Assembly: GCA_946480575.1 (NCBI GenBank) | Contig: CAMLKF010000040.1 | Location: 1 to 17,040 of the forward strand | DNA length: 17,040 bases | Direction of reading: 5' to 3' | Source: an uncultured Nitrososphaera sp. | Lineage (GTDB): Archaea; Thermoproteota; Nitrososphaeria; Nitrososphaerales; Nitrososphaeraceae | Shown: positions 6,188-13,494 of the stretch, piece after piece | Position numbering within the stretch: position 1 is the stretch's first letter | Layout: every line of letters starts with the position of its first letter | Notes under the pieces: model-generated | Seen by the model: the letters and a program-made list of their open reading frames with translations, nothing else | What the model was told of the DNA's origin: nothing | Databases searched by the model: none | Made by a program: the position numbers and the translations under genes

Positions 6188-6412
6188 ATGCTATGCAGAG
6201 CTTGCGGGGGCGAGATGATCGGAACCGAGTACTGTTCCGACTGCAACGAAGCAGTGCTGTGGAAATGTAGCAGCTGCGAAAAGGAAAACGACAAGTCGGT
6301 CCATACATACCATCCCACAAAATCTGAATCACCAAAGACATCTTATCCTTCTTCTTCTGCTGTTGTCGGGACCCTCGTGGGGATCGTTTCCGGCCTTTAC
6401 ATGTTGGCGTGA
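6188..6412 (+). CDS. zinc-ribbon protein with C-terminal membrane helix
   Basis: The 74-residue product begins MLCRACGGEMIGTEYCSDCN. It has CxxC (3-6) and CxxC (16-19), then a third pair CSSC (28-31) with possible His ligands in VHTYH (38-42), so it could bind one or two zinc ions. A Ser/Pro-rich linker (KSESPKTSYPSSS) leads to a hydrophobic C-terminal helix (AVVGTLVGIVSGLYMLA), so the protein is probably tail-anchored with the zinc part in the cytosol. The start is supported by a TATA-like box 32 bases upstream. It converges on the small minus-strand gene at 6427. Function unknown; this double-ribbon plus anchor layout is frequent in archaea. Confidence 0.75.
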   Translation: MLCRACGGEMIGTEYCSDCNEAVLWKCSSCEKENDKSVHTYHPTKSESPKTSYPSSSAVVGTLVGIVSGLYMLA

Positions 6413-6426
6413 ATGTAGTAATTATG

Positions 6427-6609
6427 CTAGATCGTTGCCCTCTTCCTCTTCCTCTTCTCTTCCCTTCCCTTTCTAATTCTCAGGTAGATAGCCGCGCCGA
6501 CAAACGTAGCGAGTATTGCAAGCAGAAATAAGAACGTGGCCTCGTCCTTGACAGTTCCTTCTGGCAGTATCGCAAGGGCCAGCAGCATGAGAAGCGCTGT
6601 GATGGGCAT
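6427..6609 (-). CDS. small two-helix membrane protein with basic tail
   Basis: From ATG 6609 the minus strand encodes 60 residues. There are two hydrophobic helices: MPITALLMLLALAILPEG (1-18) and ATFLFLLAILATFVGAAIYL (about 24-43). They are followed by a very basic tail (RIRKGREEKRKRKR), which should stay in the cytosol. The frame continues upstream of 6609, but that part overlaps the divergent gene at 6653 and its promoter, so ATG 6609 is the natural start. An AT-rich element (aattaaaaaaag, minus strand, about 6619-6630) is only about 15 bases away, so the promoter is unclear. No family recognised. Confidence 0.6.
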   Translation of the reverse strand: MPITALLMLLALAILPEGTVKDEATFLFLLAILATFVGAAIYLRIRKGREEKRKRKRATI

Positions 6610-6652
6610 ATGCAAAAGACTTTTTTTAATTGTGTACCATAAAATTTTTTGT

Positions 6653-6823
6653 TTGGTACAGTTTGAATACCTTAACCCGCTCGTGGGGCTTGCGATGTTT
6701 ATCATTGGCATGTTCGTCATATCATTTGGGTATTTCATTTACGGCATAGTGCCAGTCATAGTCGGCCTCGTTCTCGTGGCGTACTATAGAAAATATCTTT
6801 TCAGGCTACTCATGGGGTTCTAG
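6653..6823 (+). CDS. small two-helix membrane protein
   Basis: Starting at TTG 6653 (MVQFEYLNPLVGLAMF) this 56-residue product is almost entirely two hydrophobic helices (LVGLAMFIIGMFVISFGYFI and YGIVPVIVGLVLVAYY) followed by a short basic end (RKYLFRLLMGF). It is divergent from the small gene at 6427-6609, with about 43 bases of T/A-rich DNA between the two. Its TAG stop overlaps the TAG stop of the convergent apgM gene in the shared palindrome CTAG at 6820-6823. The frame is open further upstream, but those residues mirror the opposite gene. Function unknown. Confidence 0.6.
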   Translation: MVQFEYLNPLVGLAMFIIGMFVISFGYFIYGIVPVIVGLVLVAYYRKYLFRLLMGF

Positions 6824-8115
6824 CTGATCATCTTGATTGCCGTCGGCAACACGTCTGCGCCCATGAGAAGCCCAAGCCTGCCTCTCTTGGCATAGCCTTC
6901 GGTGAATCTTGCGCTTCCGTCCTGCCTGATCCGGCTGCTTGAAACCAGCAGTGGGACAGGATCGTCACTATGCCCCTTTTTGATGCATGGGGTCGAGTGG
7001 TCGCCTGAGACCACTATTGCCGCACTACCTTTCAGCTCCTGCATGAGAGTCCCAAAGAACCTCTTGTCGATGTCTTCGATGTTCTTCTTTTTGCCACACG
7101 CGTCGCCATCGTGCCCGAATTCATCAGGACCCTTGATATGGACATAAACCACATTGACCTTGGCAAGACTCCTGGCGGCTACCCTTGCCTTTTCCTCATA
7201 GGCGTTGACGTCGCCTCCTTGGAACATGTTCATCTCAAGCACCTTGGAGATGCCGATCTCAACGGGCATGTCAACAATGCAGCCCACTTCGATGCCATGC
7301 TTTTTGTTGATAGGTTCGACGCTTGGGTACCTGTTACCCGAGTCACGGGCAAGAATGCAGTTCATTGCCTTTTTACCGGCGGCTATCCTTGCTCTGTTGA
7401 CAGGGTGGTCGCGCAGCAGCTGCACGACCCGCTCCGTAAACTCGTTCAGCATCTTGGCTGCGGTTCTCGCCTGCTCGGTGTTTTCCTGCGCCTCTGACTT
7501 TTGCACGTACATCTCGTCGTCAGCGGTAGCTTTTGCTATGCCCATGCCGTCTACCTTGTCATAGGCAGGGTCGGTGTTGGTAACCTTGTCTGACAGCTTC
7601 ATCTTGCTGTGCCTTAGCCTTATCACGACGCGGTGGGCAACGGTGGGCTCAAGCGCTAGCGATGCATCCTTGTCGCTGAACCTGATGCCATCGCGCAGCG
7701 TCTTGCAGATTGCCTTGGCCTCTTCGCTGCTGATGACCCTGCCAGCGCGCCTGTCGACTATTCTTAACCTGTCGTCTACGGTGGCAAAGTTGCCGCGGAG
7801 CGCAAGGTCGCCATGGCGAAAGTCGATGTTGCAGCCGATAGATTCTATCACGCCCCTGCCAACGTAGCTTCCATTCTTGAAACTGTAGCCGAGCATGTTG
7901 AAAACTGCAATATCTGATTGCGGCGCAATCCCTTTCCCGACGCTTATGACCCTGCCCATCGCGCCATTCCTTGCGAGCGCGTCAAGGTTGGGAGTAAAAG
8001 CTGCTTCAAGCGGCGTCAAATCATTCAACGAAGGATGTGGGAGGTCGCCGATGCCGTCGAGCAAAACGTAAACCATCTTTACGTCTTTCATGGCGACGGA
8101 AGTGCCTTCGCTCAA
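6820..8115 (-). CDS. apgM: 2,3-bisphosphoglycerate-independent phosphoglycerate mutase, archaeal type
   Basis: ApgM interconverts 3- and 2-phosphoglycerate in glycolysis/gluconeogenesis; here it most likely serves carbon flow from CO2 fixation to sugars. The alkaline-phosphatase-type metal site is complete: LLDGIGD (18-24), phosphorylated Ser67 in APQSDIA, GPDEFGHDGD (329-338) and SGDHSTPC (370-377) with GHSDDPVPLLV (381-391). The inserted mutase domain lies between about 75 and 280 and contains ALEPTVAHRVVIRLRH and TNTDPAY. Length (431) is normal. The start could be TTG 8115 (MSEGTSVAMKD) or ATG 8091 (MKDVKMVYVLLDG); the latter is the better family match, the former is nearer to the promoter. 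It is divergent from the cupin gene, sharing an AT-rich intergenic stretch. Confidence 0.94.
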   Translation of the reverse strand: MSEGTSVAMKDVKMVYVLLDGIGDLPHPSLNDLTPLEAAFTPNLDALARNGAMGRVISVGKGIAPQSDIAVFNMLGYSFKNGSYVGRGVIESIGCNIDFRHGDLALRGNFATVDDRLRIVDRRAGRVISSEEAKAICKTLRDGIRFSDKDASLALEPTVAHRVVIRLRHSKMKLSDKVTNTDPAYDKVDGMGIAKATADDEMYVQKSEAQENTEQARTAAKMLNEFTERVVQLLRDHPVNRARIAAGKKAMNCILARDSGNRYPSVEPINKKHGIEVGCIVDMPVEIGISKVLEMNMFQGGDVNAYEEKARVAARSLAKVNVVYVHIKGPDEFGHDGDACGKKKNIEDIDKRFFGTLMQELKGSAAIVVSGDHSTPCIKKGHSDDPVPLLVSSSRIRQDGSARFTEGYAKRGRLGLLMGADVLPTAIKMIS

Positions 8116-8151
8116 TTTATTGTTTATGAGATAAGGTTAGTAGGGTGATTT

Positions 8152-8165
8152 GATACTTTAAATAA
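8152..8165. promoter_or_regulatory. shared divergent promoter element between apgM and cupin
   Basis: The near-symmetric element actttaaataag lies about 32 bases before TTG 8191 on the plus strand and, read as cttatttaaagt on the minus strand, about 44 bases before TTG 8115. One AT box may therefore serve both genes, or two overlapping boxes may exist. Confidence 0.4.
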
Positions 8166-8190
8166 GAAACAAGGTAAGATTCCCAATAAC

Positions 8191-8604
8191 TTGGACAAGA
8201 TTCACTTCTTCACGGAAGGCGAGGTCGAAAAAGAGTATTACATTGGCAAGGTTACCGTAAACAAGGTATCCGATAGGTTCCAGTCAAAAGACCAAAAGAA
8301 GGAGCTCAAGGCTTATTTCGTAACCTTCCATGATGGCGCAAAGACAAGGTTGCATTATCATGACTCTGACCAGATATTGATCGCAACCGAAGGGGAAGGA
8401 AACGTCACTATCCTGAAGAAAGTTGAAGAAGGCAAGGACGGCGGCATGTATGAGATGGTCATTGAAGATTCTATCAATTTCAAAGATGGCGAAAGCGTGT
8501 TAATCCCGGCTGGCAAGCTGCACTGGCATGGCGGGATAAAAGGCACAAGGGGCAAGTTTTCACACATCGCTTTTTTGAGGAACCGCGCAACCGTCTGGCT
8601 ATAA
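8191..8604 (+). CDS. small cupin-fold protein
   Basis: This 137-residue protein is a single cupin domain. Motif 1 is FHDGAKTRLHYHDSDQILIA (47-65) with His55 and His57, then the turn TEGEG; motif 2 is LIPAGKLHWHGG (104-115) with His111 and His113. These His residues and a Glu or Gln at about 61-67 would hold a metal ion. Members of this group include dioxygenases, isomerases and sugar-binding proteins, and the sequence does not tell which. The start is TTG 8191, supported by a TATA-like box 32 bases upstream. The 3-prime end overlaps the convergent gene at 8599 by six bases. No signal peptide, so cytosolic. Confidence 0.85.
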   Translation: MDKIHFFTEGEVEKEYYIGKVTVNKVSDRFQSKDQKKELKAYFVTFHDGAKTRLHYHDSDQILIATEGEGNVTILKKVEEGKDGGMYEMVIEDSINFKDGESVLIPAGKLHWHGGIKGTRGKFSHIAFLRNRATVWL

Positions 8605-8997
8605 TTTCATGCGACCCTTCTTCTTCTTCTCTTCCTTGTAATATACAAAGAATTTCCGTAGTCCTCTTGCATACAGCTCGATAATCTTGTCTACCTGGTT
8701 TGCTTCATCATCACTTAGCTGGCGCTTGTGCCTCTCCAGCATCAGTCCTTCTACCAAGCCCTTGTAATAGCCTATGTTGTGGCCATAAAGGAAATCATGG
8801 ACGTGTTCACATTTCCAGACCTGCTTCAATTTCGGCACTCGCTTTTTTGGCACTCTTGGAGCTCGAAGGTCGCTCTCGATTGCGACTTCAACAATATTTC
8901 TGATGTCCTTGTCTAGCGGCAACGCCGCCTTATTGTGCAACAGGTAGGCAAAAAGCTTGATGTCATAAGTTGACTCTTTAATAGCAGGCAGGCGCAT
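8599..8997 (-). CDS. conserved helical protein of unknown function
   Basis: From ATG 8997 the minus strand encodes 132 residues starting MRLPAIKESTYDIKLFAYLL. It is mainly helical and strongly basic, with a basic Pro-Lys run in the middle (APRVPKKRVPKLKQVW), a CEHVHDFLYGHNIGYYKGLV segment with one Cys and three His, and a Lys-rich end (YYKEEKKKKGRMKL). No membrane helix and no domain I can name. The His-rich segment might bind a metal or nucleic acid; that is a guess. An upstream ATG at 9015 would add six residues but overlaps the divergent zinc-ribbon gene. The gene starts 9 bases from the divergent gene at 9007 and its end overlaps the cupin stop by six bases. Confidence 0.7.
   Translation of the reverse strand: MRLPAIKESTYDIKLFAYLLHNKAALPLDKDIRNIVEVAIESDLRAPRVPKKRVPKLKQVWKCEHVHDFLYGHNIGYYKGLVEGLMLERHKRQLSDDEANQVDKIIELYARGLRKFFVYYKEEKKKKGRMKL
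8976..8984 (+). promoter_or_regulatory. TATA-like box of the 45-residue zinc-ribbon gene, inside the opposite gene
   Basis: The element ctttaatag is centred about 27 bases before TTG 9007, exactly as expected for a leaderless archaeal gene. It lies within the first codons of the divergent gene 8599-8997. Confidence 0.4.
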
Positions 8998-9006
8998 TGT
9001 ACGGCA

Positions 9007-9144
9007 TTGGAGCAATGCACCTTTTGCCAGCGCATTGTGATCGACGACGCGGGCGCCAAAACTGAAGATTTTGGCACCACAAGATATGGAAAATACATCT
9101 GCGCGCGGTGCATGAAGGCTTTTGAGTTTTCGCTTGGCAATTAG
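9007..9144 (+). CDS. small zinc-ribbon protein, 45 residues
   Basis: TTG 9007 opens a 45-codon frame that ends at TAG 9142-9144. The product begins MEQCTFCQRIVIDDAGAKTE and ends GKYICARCMKAFEFSLGN. CTFC and CARC form a clean four-Cys zinc ribbon with a 24-residue loop. Third codon positions are G/C-rich, as in the neighbours. A TATA-like box centred 27 bases upstream supports a leaderless start at this TTG. It sits between a divergent gene on the left and the GalT-like gene on the right, which starts 55 bases later. Function is unknown; it is of the same general type as the 49-residue protein at 2959-3108. Confidence 0.65.
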   Translation: MEQCTFCQRIVIDDAGAKTEDFGTTRYGKYICARCMKAFEFSLGN

Positions 9145-9159
9145 AACATTACATACAGA

Positions 9160-9172
9160 ATGTTTAATTAAA
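9160..9172 (+). promoter_or_regulatory. TATA-like box of the GalT-like gene
   Basis: The stretch gtttaattaaaag is centred about 34 bases before GTG 9200 and 40 before TTG 9206. Confidence 0.35.
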
Positions 9173-9199
9173 AGCAGTAATAGGATTTTTTAGGCTGAA

Positions 9200-10234
9200 G
9201 TGTGTTTGGGAGATCTGCGCAAAGATTATGTTCTTGACAAATTTGTAGTTGTGCCTGCAGCCGATCAGGCGCAAAGTGAAAAATCCGCTATCGATAGCAA
9301 GTGCCCCTACTGCCCAGGCAATGAGTCGATGACAGAGCCTGCAATACTTGCACTGGTAGTAAAAGAGGGAATGCTTCAGCGCCTCTCTGACAGCGAGGAC
9401 AGCATCATAGACGACTGGTCGGTGAGGGTGTTCCAGAGTACAAACCCCATCGTCGCAACTGGGCCGACTACAAGCTACAGCGACAAGCCGCTTTATAGCG
9501 AGCCGGCGTACGGACATCACCAGATAGTGGTGGCGTCGCCGGAGCACGAGCAAAGCCTCTCGCAAATGTCTGTCGAGCAGTGGGCCAATGTGCTTGTCGT
9601 CATACAGGACCGTGTAAGGTGGCTGTACACTCAAAAGAGCGTAACCTACGTTTCAATTTATATCAACAGCGGCGTGGAAGCGGGCGCGCAGGTGACGCAC
9701 CCACACCTCCACATAGTCACGCTTTCCACCATCCCGCCGGTGATAGAAATGGAGGCTGAAGGTTCGCGCAGGTTCATAAACGAGAATGGCAACTGCCCTG
9801 CCTGCAACATCATCGAAGTAGAGAAAAGTGGCCCGCGTCAGATTCTTGCCACTGACAGCTTCCTGTCGTTCTGCCCTTGGGCGTCAACCTACCCCTATGA
9901 ATTCTGGATCTACCCAGAGAAGCACATCACTTCCTTTTCAAAAATTACGCAAAAAGAGATAAACGGTCTTGCCCTGATGCTGAGGGCAACGCTCGGTGGT
10001 ATGTCCAAGGCACTCAAAGGCGCGCCCTTTAATCTCGCGTTCCATCTGTCGCCAGAGAAAAAAAACAGCCGACAGATCCACTGGCACATCGAGGTGTACC
10101 CACGTCTGAACACGTGGTCAGGCCTTGAGCGGGGCTTTGGTGTCTACGTCAATAATGTCAGGCCGGAAAAATCTGCTGAGATACTGGGCTCGGCGTGTCG
10201 AAAGGAGCTTGCCGGGCTAGTTGGCATCACCTGA
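9200..10234 (+). CDS. galT: galactose-1-phosphate uridylyltransferase-like nucleotidyl transferase
   Basis: GalT enzymes move a nucleotide between a sugar phosphate and a nucleotide sugar. The family motifs are present: LRKDYVLDKFVVVP (6-19), CPYCPGNE (35-42) and CPAC (199-202) as zinc-type pairs, GAQVTHPHLHIVTL (162-175) with the nucleophile region, WASTYPYEFWIYPEKHITSF (228-246) and IHWHIEVYPR (293-302). In the E. coli enzyme the nucleophile motif is HPHGQ; here it is HPHLH, with His where the catalytic Gln is usual, as in the plain HIT triad. So the true reaction may be a phosphorylase or a different sugar/nucleotide pair. Length (344) is normal. Start is GTG 9200 or TTG 9206 (MGDLRKDY). 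It is the first gene of a plus-strand run with a membrane protein and a WecB-like enzyme. Confidence 0.85.
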   Translation: MCLGDLRKDYVLDKFVVVPAADQAQSEKSAIDSKCPYCPGNESMTEPAILALVVKEGMLQRLSDSEDSIIDDWSVRVFQSTNPIVATGPTTSYSDKPLYSEPAYGHHQIVVASPEHEQSLSQMSVEQWANVLVVIQDRVRWLYTQKSVTYVSIYINSGVEAGAQVTHPHLHIVTLSTIPPVIEMEAEGSRRFINENGNCPACNIIEVEKSGPRQILATDSFLSFCPWASTYPYEFWIYPEKHITSFSKITQKEINGLALMLRATLGGMSKALKGAPFNLAFHLSPEKKNSRQIHWHIEVYPRLNTWSGLERGFGVYVNNVRPEKSAEILGSACRKELAGLVGIT

Positions 10235-10292
10235 TGACCACATGATTTAATATCACCAGAATGTAGAAAATACATCAGGACAAGTATATATT

Positions 10293-10748
10293 ATGAATCT
10301 AAAGTTAGAGACGTGGACCGCACTTGCAACAGTTGGACTGTCGGTCATGTTTGTCGCCCTCTTACTCTCATTCTACAACTTTCTCATAGGCCCTGAAGGC
10401 GAAGGCCCGCAGCGGGTGGTCGAGCCAGGTAGCCTTCTGCTACAGCTTGTCTTTATTTCGGCCGCCCCGTGCCTTGTGCTGGCAGGCGTTGTCTTTGGCA
10501 TGTCAATGTCTTTTGGCACTAAGCCCGGCGGGATATTGCTGGTAATAGCAGGCATCATAATGATGGCGGGCGCGGCTGTTGGGACCACTATGGTGCCGCT
10601 GATCCAACACCAGTACATAGTAGGTGGCGTGGGAGTTGCGCCATACATCTTTATATCTGGCGGCGCCGGTGTGACGGCAGTAGGCGGATACTTGCTTGCA
10701 ATATCTGGCAGAAGCAAGCGCTATAGCAGCCTGGATGATCTCCGTTGA
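10293..10748 (+). CDS. four-helix membrane protein of unknown function
   Basis: The 151-residue product starts at ATG 10293 and has four hydrophobic segments: about 8-31, 47-69, 77-100 and 115-136. The loop between helices 1 and 2 contains GPEGEGPQRVVEPGS; the C-terminal tail is polar (GRSKRYSSLDDLR). Glycine and small residues are abundant (GGVGVAPYIFISGGAGVTAV). I do not recognise the family. It is 58 bases after the GalT-like gene, and its stop TGA overlaps the TTG start of the WecB-like gene (TTGA at 10745-10748), which suggests translational coupling. A direct role in the sugar pathway, for example as a partner of a transport or glycosyl transfer step, is inference only. Confidence 0.75.
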   Translation: MNLKLETWTALATVGLSVMFVALLLSFYNFLIGPEGEGPQRVVEPGSLLLQLVFISAAPCLVLAGVVFGMSMSFGTKPGGILLVIAGIIMMAGAAVGTTMVPLIQHQYIVGGVGVAPYIFISGGAGVTAVGGYLLAISGRSKRYSSLDDLR

Positions 10749-12205
10749 ATGGCAAGAATGGCGAAGAGGAACTCGACGTATCGAGAAGCTTGCTCCCGAT
10801 CAGGGTTTCCGGCAACCTCTCATCTGTCTTTGACAAGGCGCGCCGCCAGGACAGCCCGATACTTGCCATAGTGACTGGCACTAAGCCAGACTTTTACAAG
10901 CAGGCGCCGCTTGTGCTCGAAGCCGCCGAAGAAAAACTGCCCGTATTTGTAATCAACACCGGCCAGCACTTTGACGAGGTGCTGGGCTTTGGCATCGAGG
11001 AGTTTAATCTGCAGGAGTACGTCGGCTGCAACCTTCAGATAAGGGGCGACTTGATGGAGAAAGCAAGTGAGCTGATAATCAAGTTTGGATATTTCGGACG
11101 TCATTGCCGCAAGCAGTTTGGCAGCGAGTCGCTCCTGCCTATAGTGCACGGAGACACGCTTGTGGCCGGCATGGCGCCGCTTGCATGGGTCTTTGGGATG
11201 GGCAAGAAGGTAGGACAGAACGAGGCAGGGTTAAGGTCAATGAGCCCCGAAGCTATCAAGCGTCTGAATGCTGGCAAAGAGCCGACAAAAACCGGCGTAC
11301 AAAAGTTTGTGAGCAGCCAATTCGACGGCAGGTGGTTTCTGGCAAGAGAAGAGCCTTTCCCTGAGCAGATAGACACATGGATATGCTCCGCTGGCACGCA
11401 GTTCTTTTTTGCACCTACGCAATTGAACAAGGACAATCTTGCGCGCGAAGGATATCCAGAGAATTTTGTCTACGTCGTTGGCAACTCGGTGGTCGATGCA
11501 ATACACCAAAAGAGGAAGGAAAAGTCGCGCCAGAGCGTGTTTGACTTGCACCCGCGGCTGGAAAGCGGCGAGTGGATAAGGATGGACATACACAGGCGGG
11601 AAAACCTGACGCGCAGGCGCTTTTTGTCGATAATTGGCGGGCTTGTGGAGCTTATCAAAAACACTGACGAAAAGGTGGTCCTTGTGATGCTCAATGCAAT
11701 GGCTGCGGCGCTCAAGGAGTACGATCTTGAAACCAAACTGCAAAAGCTGGCAGATCAGCACCCTGACAGGTTCGTAATAACACCACTATGGAAAGAGTAC
11801 GCCAACGTGATCGAATTCCTTGACAGCGGCCACTGCTGGGCAGAAATGACTGACTCAGGCTCAATGCAGGAGGAACTGCTCTACTTTCCAAAGGTCATGT
11901 CTCTGACTGTCAGGCTCAACACCGACAGGCCTGAAACCATATTTTATGCAAGGAGCAATGTGCTGCTCCCACCGCTTAGCCCCGCCTGGATAGTCTCTAT
12001 GGTAAAAGAAGCGCACAGCAAAGAAAGCGCCCTGGGCATGCAGCTTGCCCACAAAAAGCAGATCTACGGCAGGCCAGGCCAAGTCTCAAGGAACATCATC
12101 AGAATAATCAAGAAGGAGTTCGAGAACGGCGACACAAATTTTTACCCCTGGCTCCACCAGAGGCTCGGGCTCTGGAAGGAAAAGCAGGTACTTGGCTACA
12201 TGTAG
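10745..12205 (+). CDS. wecB: UDP-N-acetylglucosamine 2-epimerase-like protein
   Basis: WecB-type enzymes turn UDP-GlcNAc into UDP-ManNAc by a GT-B fold. Motifs in order: TGTKPDFYKQAPL (44-56, usually GTRPE), TGQHFDE (72-78), VHGDTLVAG (134-142), QNEAGLRS (158-165), YVVGNSVVDAI (243-253), DIHRRENL (281-288), EMTDSGSMQEE (367-377) and VRLNTDRPET (389-398). Catalytic candidates Asp, Glu and His are present. Between AGLRS and the CSAGT segment there is an extra stretch of about 35 residues (168-212) compared with bacterial WecB, and the 486-residue length is about 100 above the bacterial norm. Start is TTG 10745, overlapping the previous stop. No ATG is available. It may act on another nucleotide sugar. 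It ends 11 bases from the convergent GlmU-like gene. Confidence 0.83.
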   Translation: MNGKNGEEELDVSRSLLPIRVSGNLSSVFDKARRQDSPILAIVTGTKPDFYKQAPLVLEAAEEKLPVFVINTGQHFDEVLGFGIEEFNLQEYVGCNLQIRGDLMEKASELIIKFGYFGRHCRKQFGSESLLPIVHGDTLVAGMAPLAWVFGMGKKVGQNEAGLRSMSPEAIKRLNAGKEPTKTGVQKFVSSQFDGRWFLAREEPFPEQIDTWICSAGTQFFFAPTQLNKDNLAREGYPENFVYVVGNSVVDAIHQKRKEKSRQSVFDLHPRLESGEWIRMDIHRRENLTRRRFLSIIGGLVELIKNTDEKVVLVMLNAMAAALKEYDLETKLQKLADQHPDRFVITPLWKEYANVIEFLDSGHCWAEMTDSGSMQEELLYFPKVMSLTVRLNTDRPETIFYARSNVLLPPLSPAWIVSMVKEAHSKESALGMQLAHKKQIYGRPGQVSRNIIRIIKKEFENGDTNFYPWLHQRLGLWKEKQVLGYM

Positions 12206-12216
12206 TAGCTAGCTGG

Positions 12217-13494
12217 CTAGACTGAAAACCTGCCCTTGCGGACGCCGCCGCGCATTCGATCGCCTGCGGTCATGGCAAAAATGTCGCGCATCATCTGCTC
12301 ATAGGATTTGCTCATCGTCTGGCCGCGCCTTGACATCATTTTTTTTTGAGTCTCTATGGCCGAAGCAAGCTCCAGCTCCGCGTTTCTGGCACCTATGCTG
12401 TCGCCATAGATTGTAAAGCTAGGCACATCCTCTGTAACAAGACCGTGCAAGTGAGAGGAGACGCCGATTTGCCTGCCGCTGTAGACGAGCGTGCCTATTG
12501 AAGTCTTGCACATATCCGCAAAGAACGACCCGACCTTGTTCTGGCCGGTGTCGACGACCTTACCACTGCCGCCAGGGACGGTCATCTTGATATTTCCATA
12601 AGTCATTTTGAGGTCAGAAGTCGTGGTCATGGCACCGATATTGACCCACTCGCCTATATACGAGCGGCCGACAAAGCCGGCATGGGCCTTGTTGGAGTGA
12701 TCTGAAATTATGGAATGCTCTATTTCGCCGGCTACCCTGCAATTGTAGCCGATGTAGCTTGCCTCTATAATTGTGAACTGCTTTACCTGCGTTCTAGCGC
12801 CAATGTACGCCGGGCCGGCTATCCTGCTTGGGGCTACCTGCGCTTCTGGGCCGACATACACACTTCCATTTCTAGTGTCAAGCACTGTCCCCTCCTCTAC
12901 CTCTGCGTCCTGGTCAATTACAGCGCTGCCGCTGCCAACGACCTTGACTCCTGTGCTCACAGTGTCGCCTTTTTGTCTCATATCGGCAACCTGCATGCCA
13001 AGCGAGTTCTCAATGATCCTGATTATGTCCCATGGATCGGAAAGGAGACCTTGGTGCGCGTCCTGCGTTTCCAGCTTTGTCGACTTGTCGACATCGAATT
13101 TCTTGACGTTGATTTTCTTGCCGGCGGCGACCCAGTCCTGAAGATATTCGATGCCTTTTCTGGCAAGCCTCGCGACAAGGAGCCGGCCGCCAGCGGTTAC
13201 GGCAAACGTATGGCTGATGCCTAGCAGGCGATCTAGGTATAGTGCGCCGGGGTGAAGAAGGCCGTTAACAAAAACAGTGTCGCTGTCGATCATGCTTGAG
13301 TTGACCTTGCACTGAGGGTGCCGCTCATTCGTGACGCCTGCAAGGTATTCCCGTGTCAGCAGCATCTCAGGTAGTTGCTTGTATTCTTCGAAAAAGCTCC
13401 TTGCCCCTGCCTTGACATCAAACGTTGCCTTCGTGAGCGTGATTGGAGCAAAATTCTGCCAGTGAGAATCCTCGAACAGGGCTATTCCTGACAT
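12217..13494 (-). CDS. GlmU-like protein with left-handed beta-helix
   Basis: The 425-residue product has an N-terminal domain starting MSGIALFEDSHWQNFAPITL (to about 180) and then a long left-handed beta-helix of hexapeptide repeats (about 183-360). GEIEHSIISDHSNKAHAGFV then GRSYIGEWVNIGAMTTTSDL strongly matches the alternative GlmU family (TIGR03991-type, seen in Bacteroidetes and archaea). The N-terminal domain lacks the nucleotidyltransferase signature GGxGTR, so by itself it probably does not transfer nucleotides; the helix part would be an acyltransferase. The C-terminal 55 residues are charged and helical (KKMMSRRGQTMSKSYEQMMR). ATG 13494 follows directly after the stop codon of the nucleotidyltransferase gene with no gap, so the two are co-translated. 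Likely role: acetylation of an amino sugar phosphate. Confidence 0.85.
   Translation of the reverse strand: MSGIALFEDSHWQNFAPITLTKATFDVKAGARSFFEEYKQLPEMLLTREYLAGVTNERHPQCKVNSSMIDSDTVFVNGLLHPGALYLDRLLGISHTFAVTAGGRLLVARLARKGIEYLQDWVAAGKKINVKKFDVDKSTKLETQDAHQGLLSDPWDIIRIIENSLGMQVADMRQKGDTVSTGVKVVGSGSAVIDQDAEVEEGTVLDTRNGSVYVGPEAQVAPSRIAGPAYIGARTQVKQFTIIEASYIGYNCRVAGEIEHSIISDHSNKAHAGFVGRSYIGEWVNIGAMTTTSDLKMTYGNIKMTVPGGSGKVVDTGQNKVGSFFADMCKTSIGTLVYSGRQIGVSSHLHGLVTEDVPSFTIYGDSIGARNAELELASAIETQKKMMSRRGQTMSKSYEQMMRDIFAMTAGDRMRGGVRKGRFSV

Noticed and set aside
7003..7020. CTGAGA motif flanked by an inverted repeat (gtggtcgcctgagaccac), resembling a TPP riboswitch core
   Set aside because: It lies inside apgM and encodes the conserved metal-site motif SGDHSTP on the minus strand; there is no ACCTGA partner or other switch helices.
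11237..11761. 174-codon open frame on the minus strand within the WecB-like gene
   Set aside because: The plus strand carries all WecB motifs across this range; the antisense frame is a by-product of G/C-rich third positions.
12715..13224. 169-codon plus-strand frame within the GlmU-like gene
   Set aside because: It is antisense to the hexapeptide-repeat coding sequence; its Cys/Tyr-rich translation has no recognisable family.
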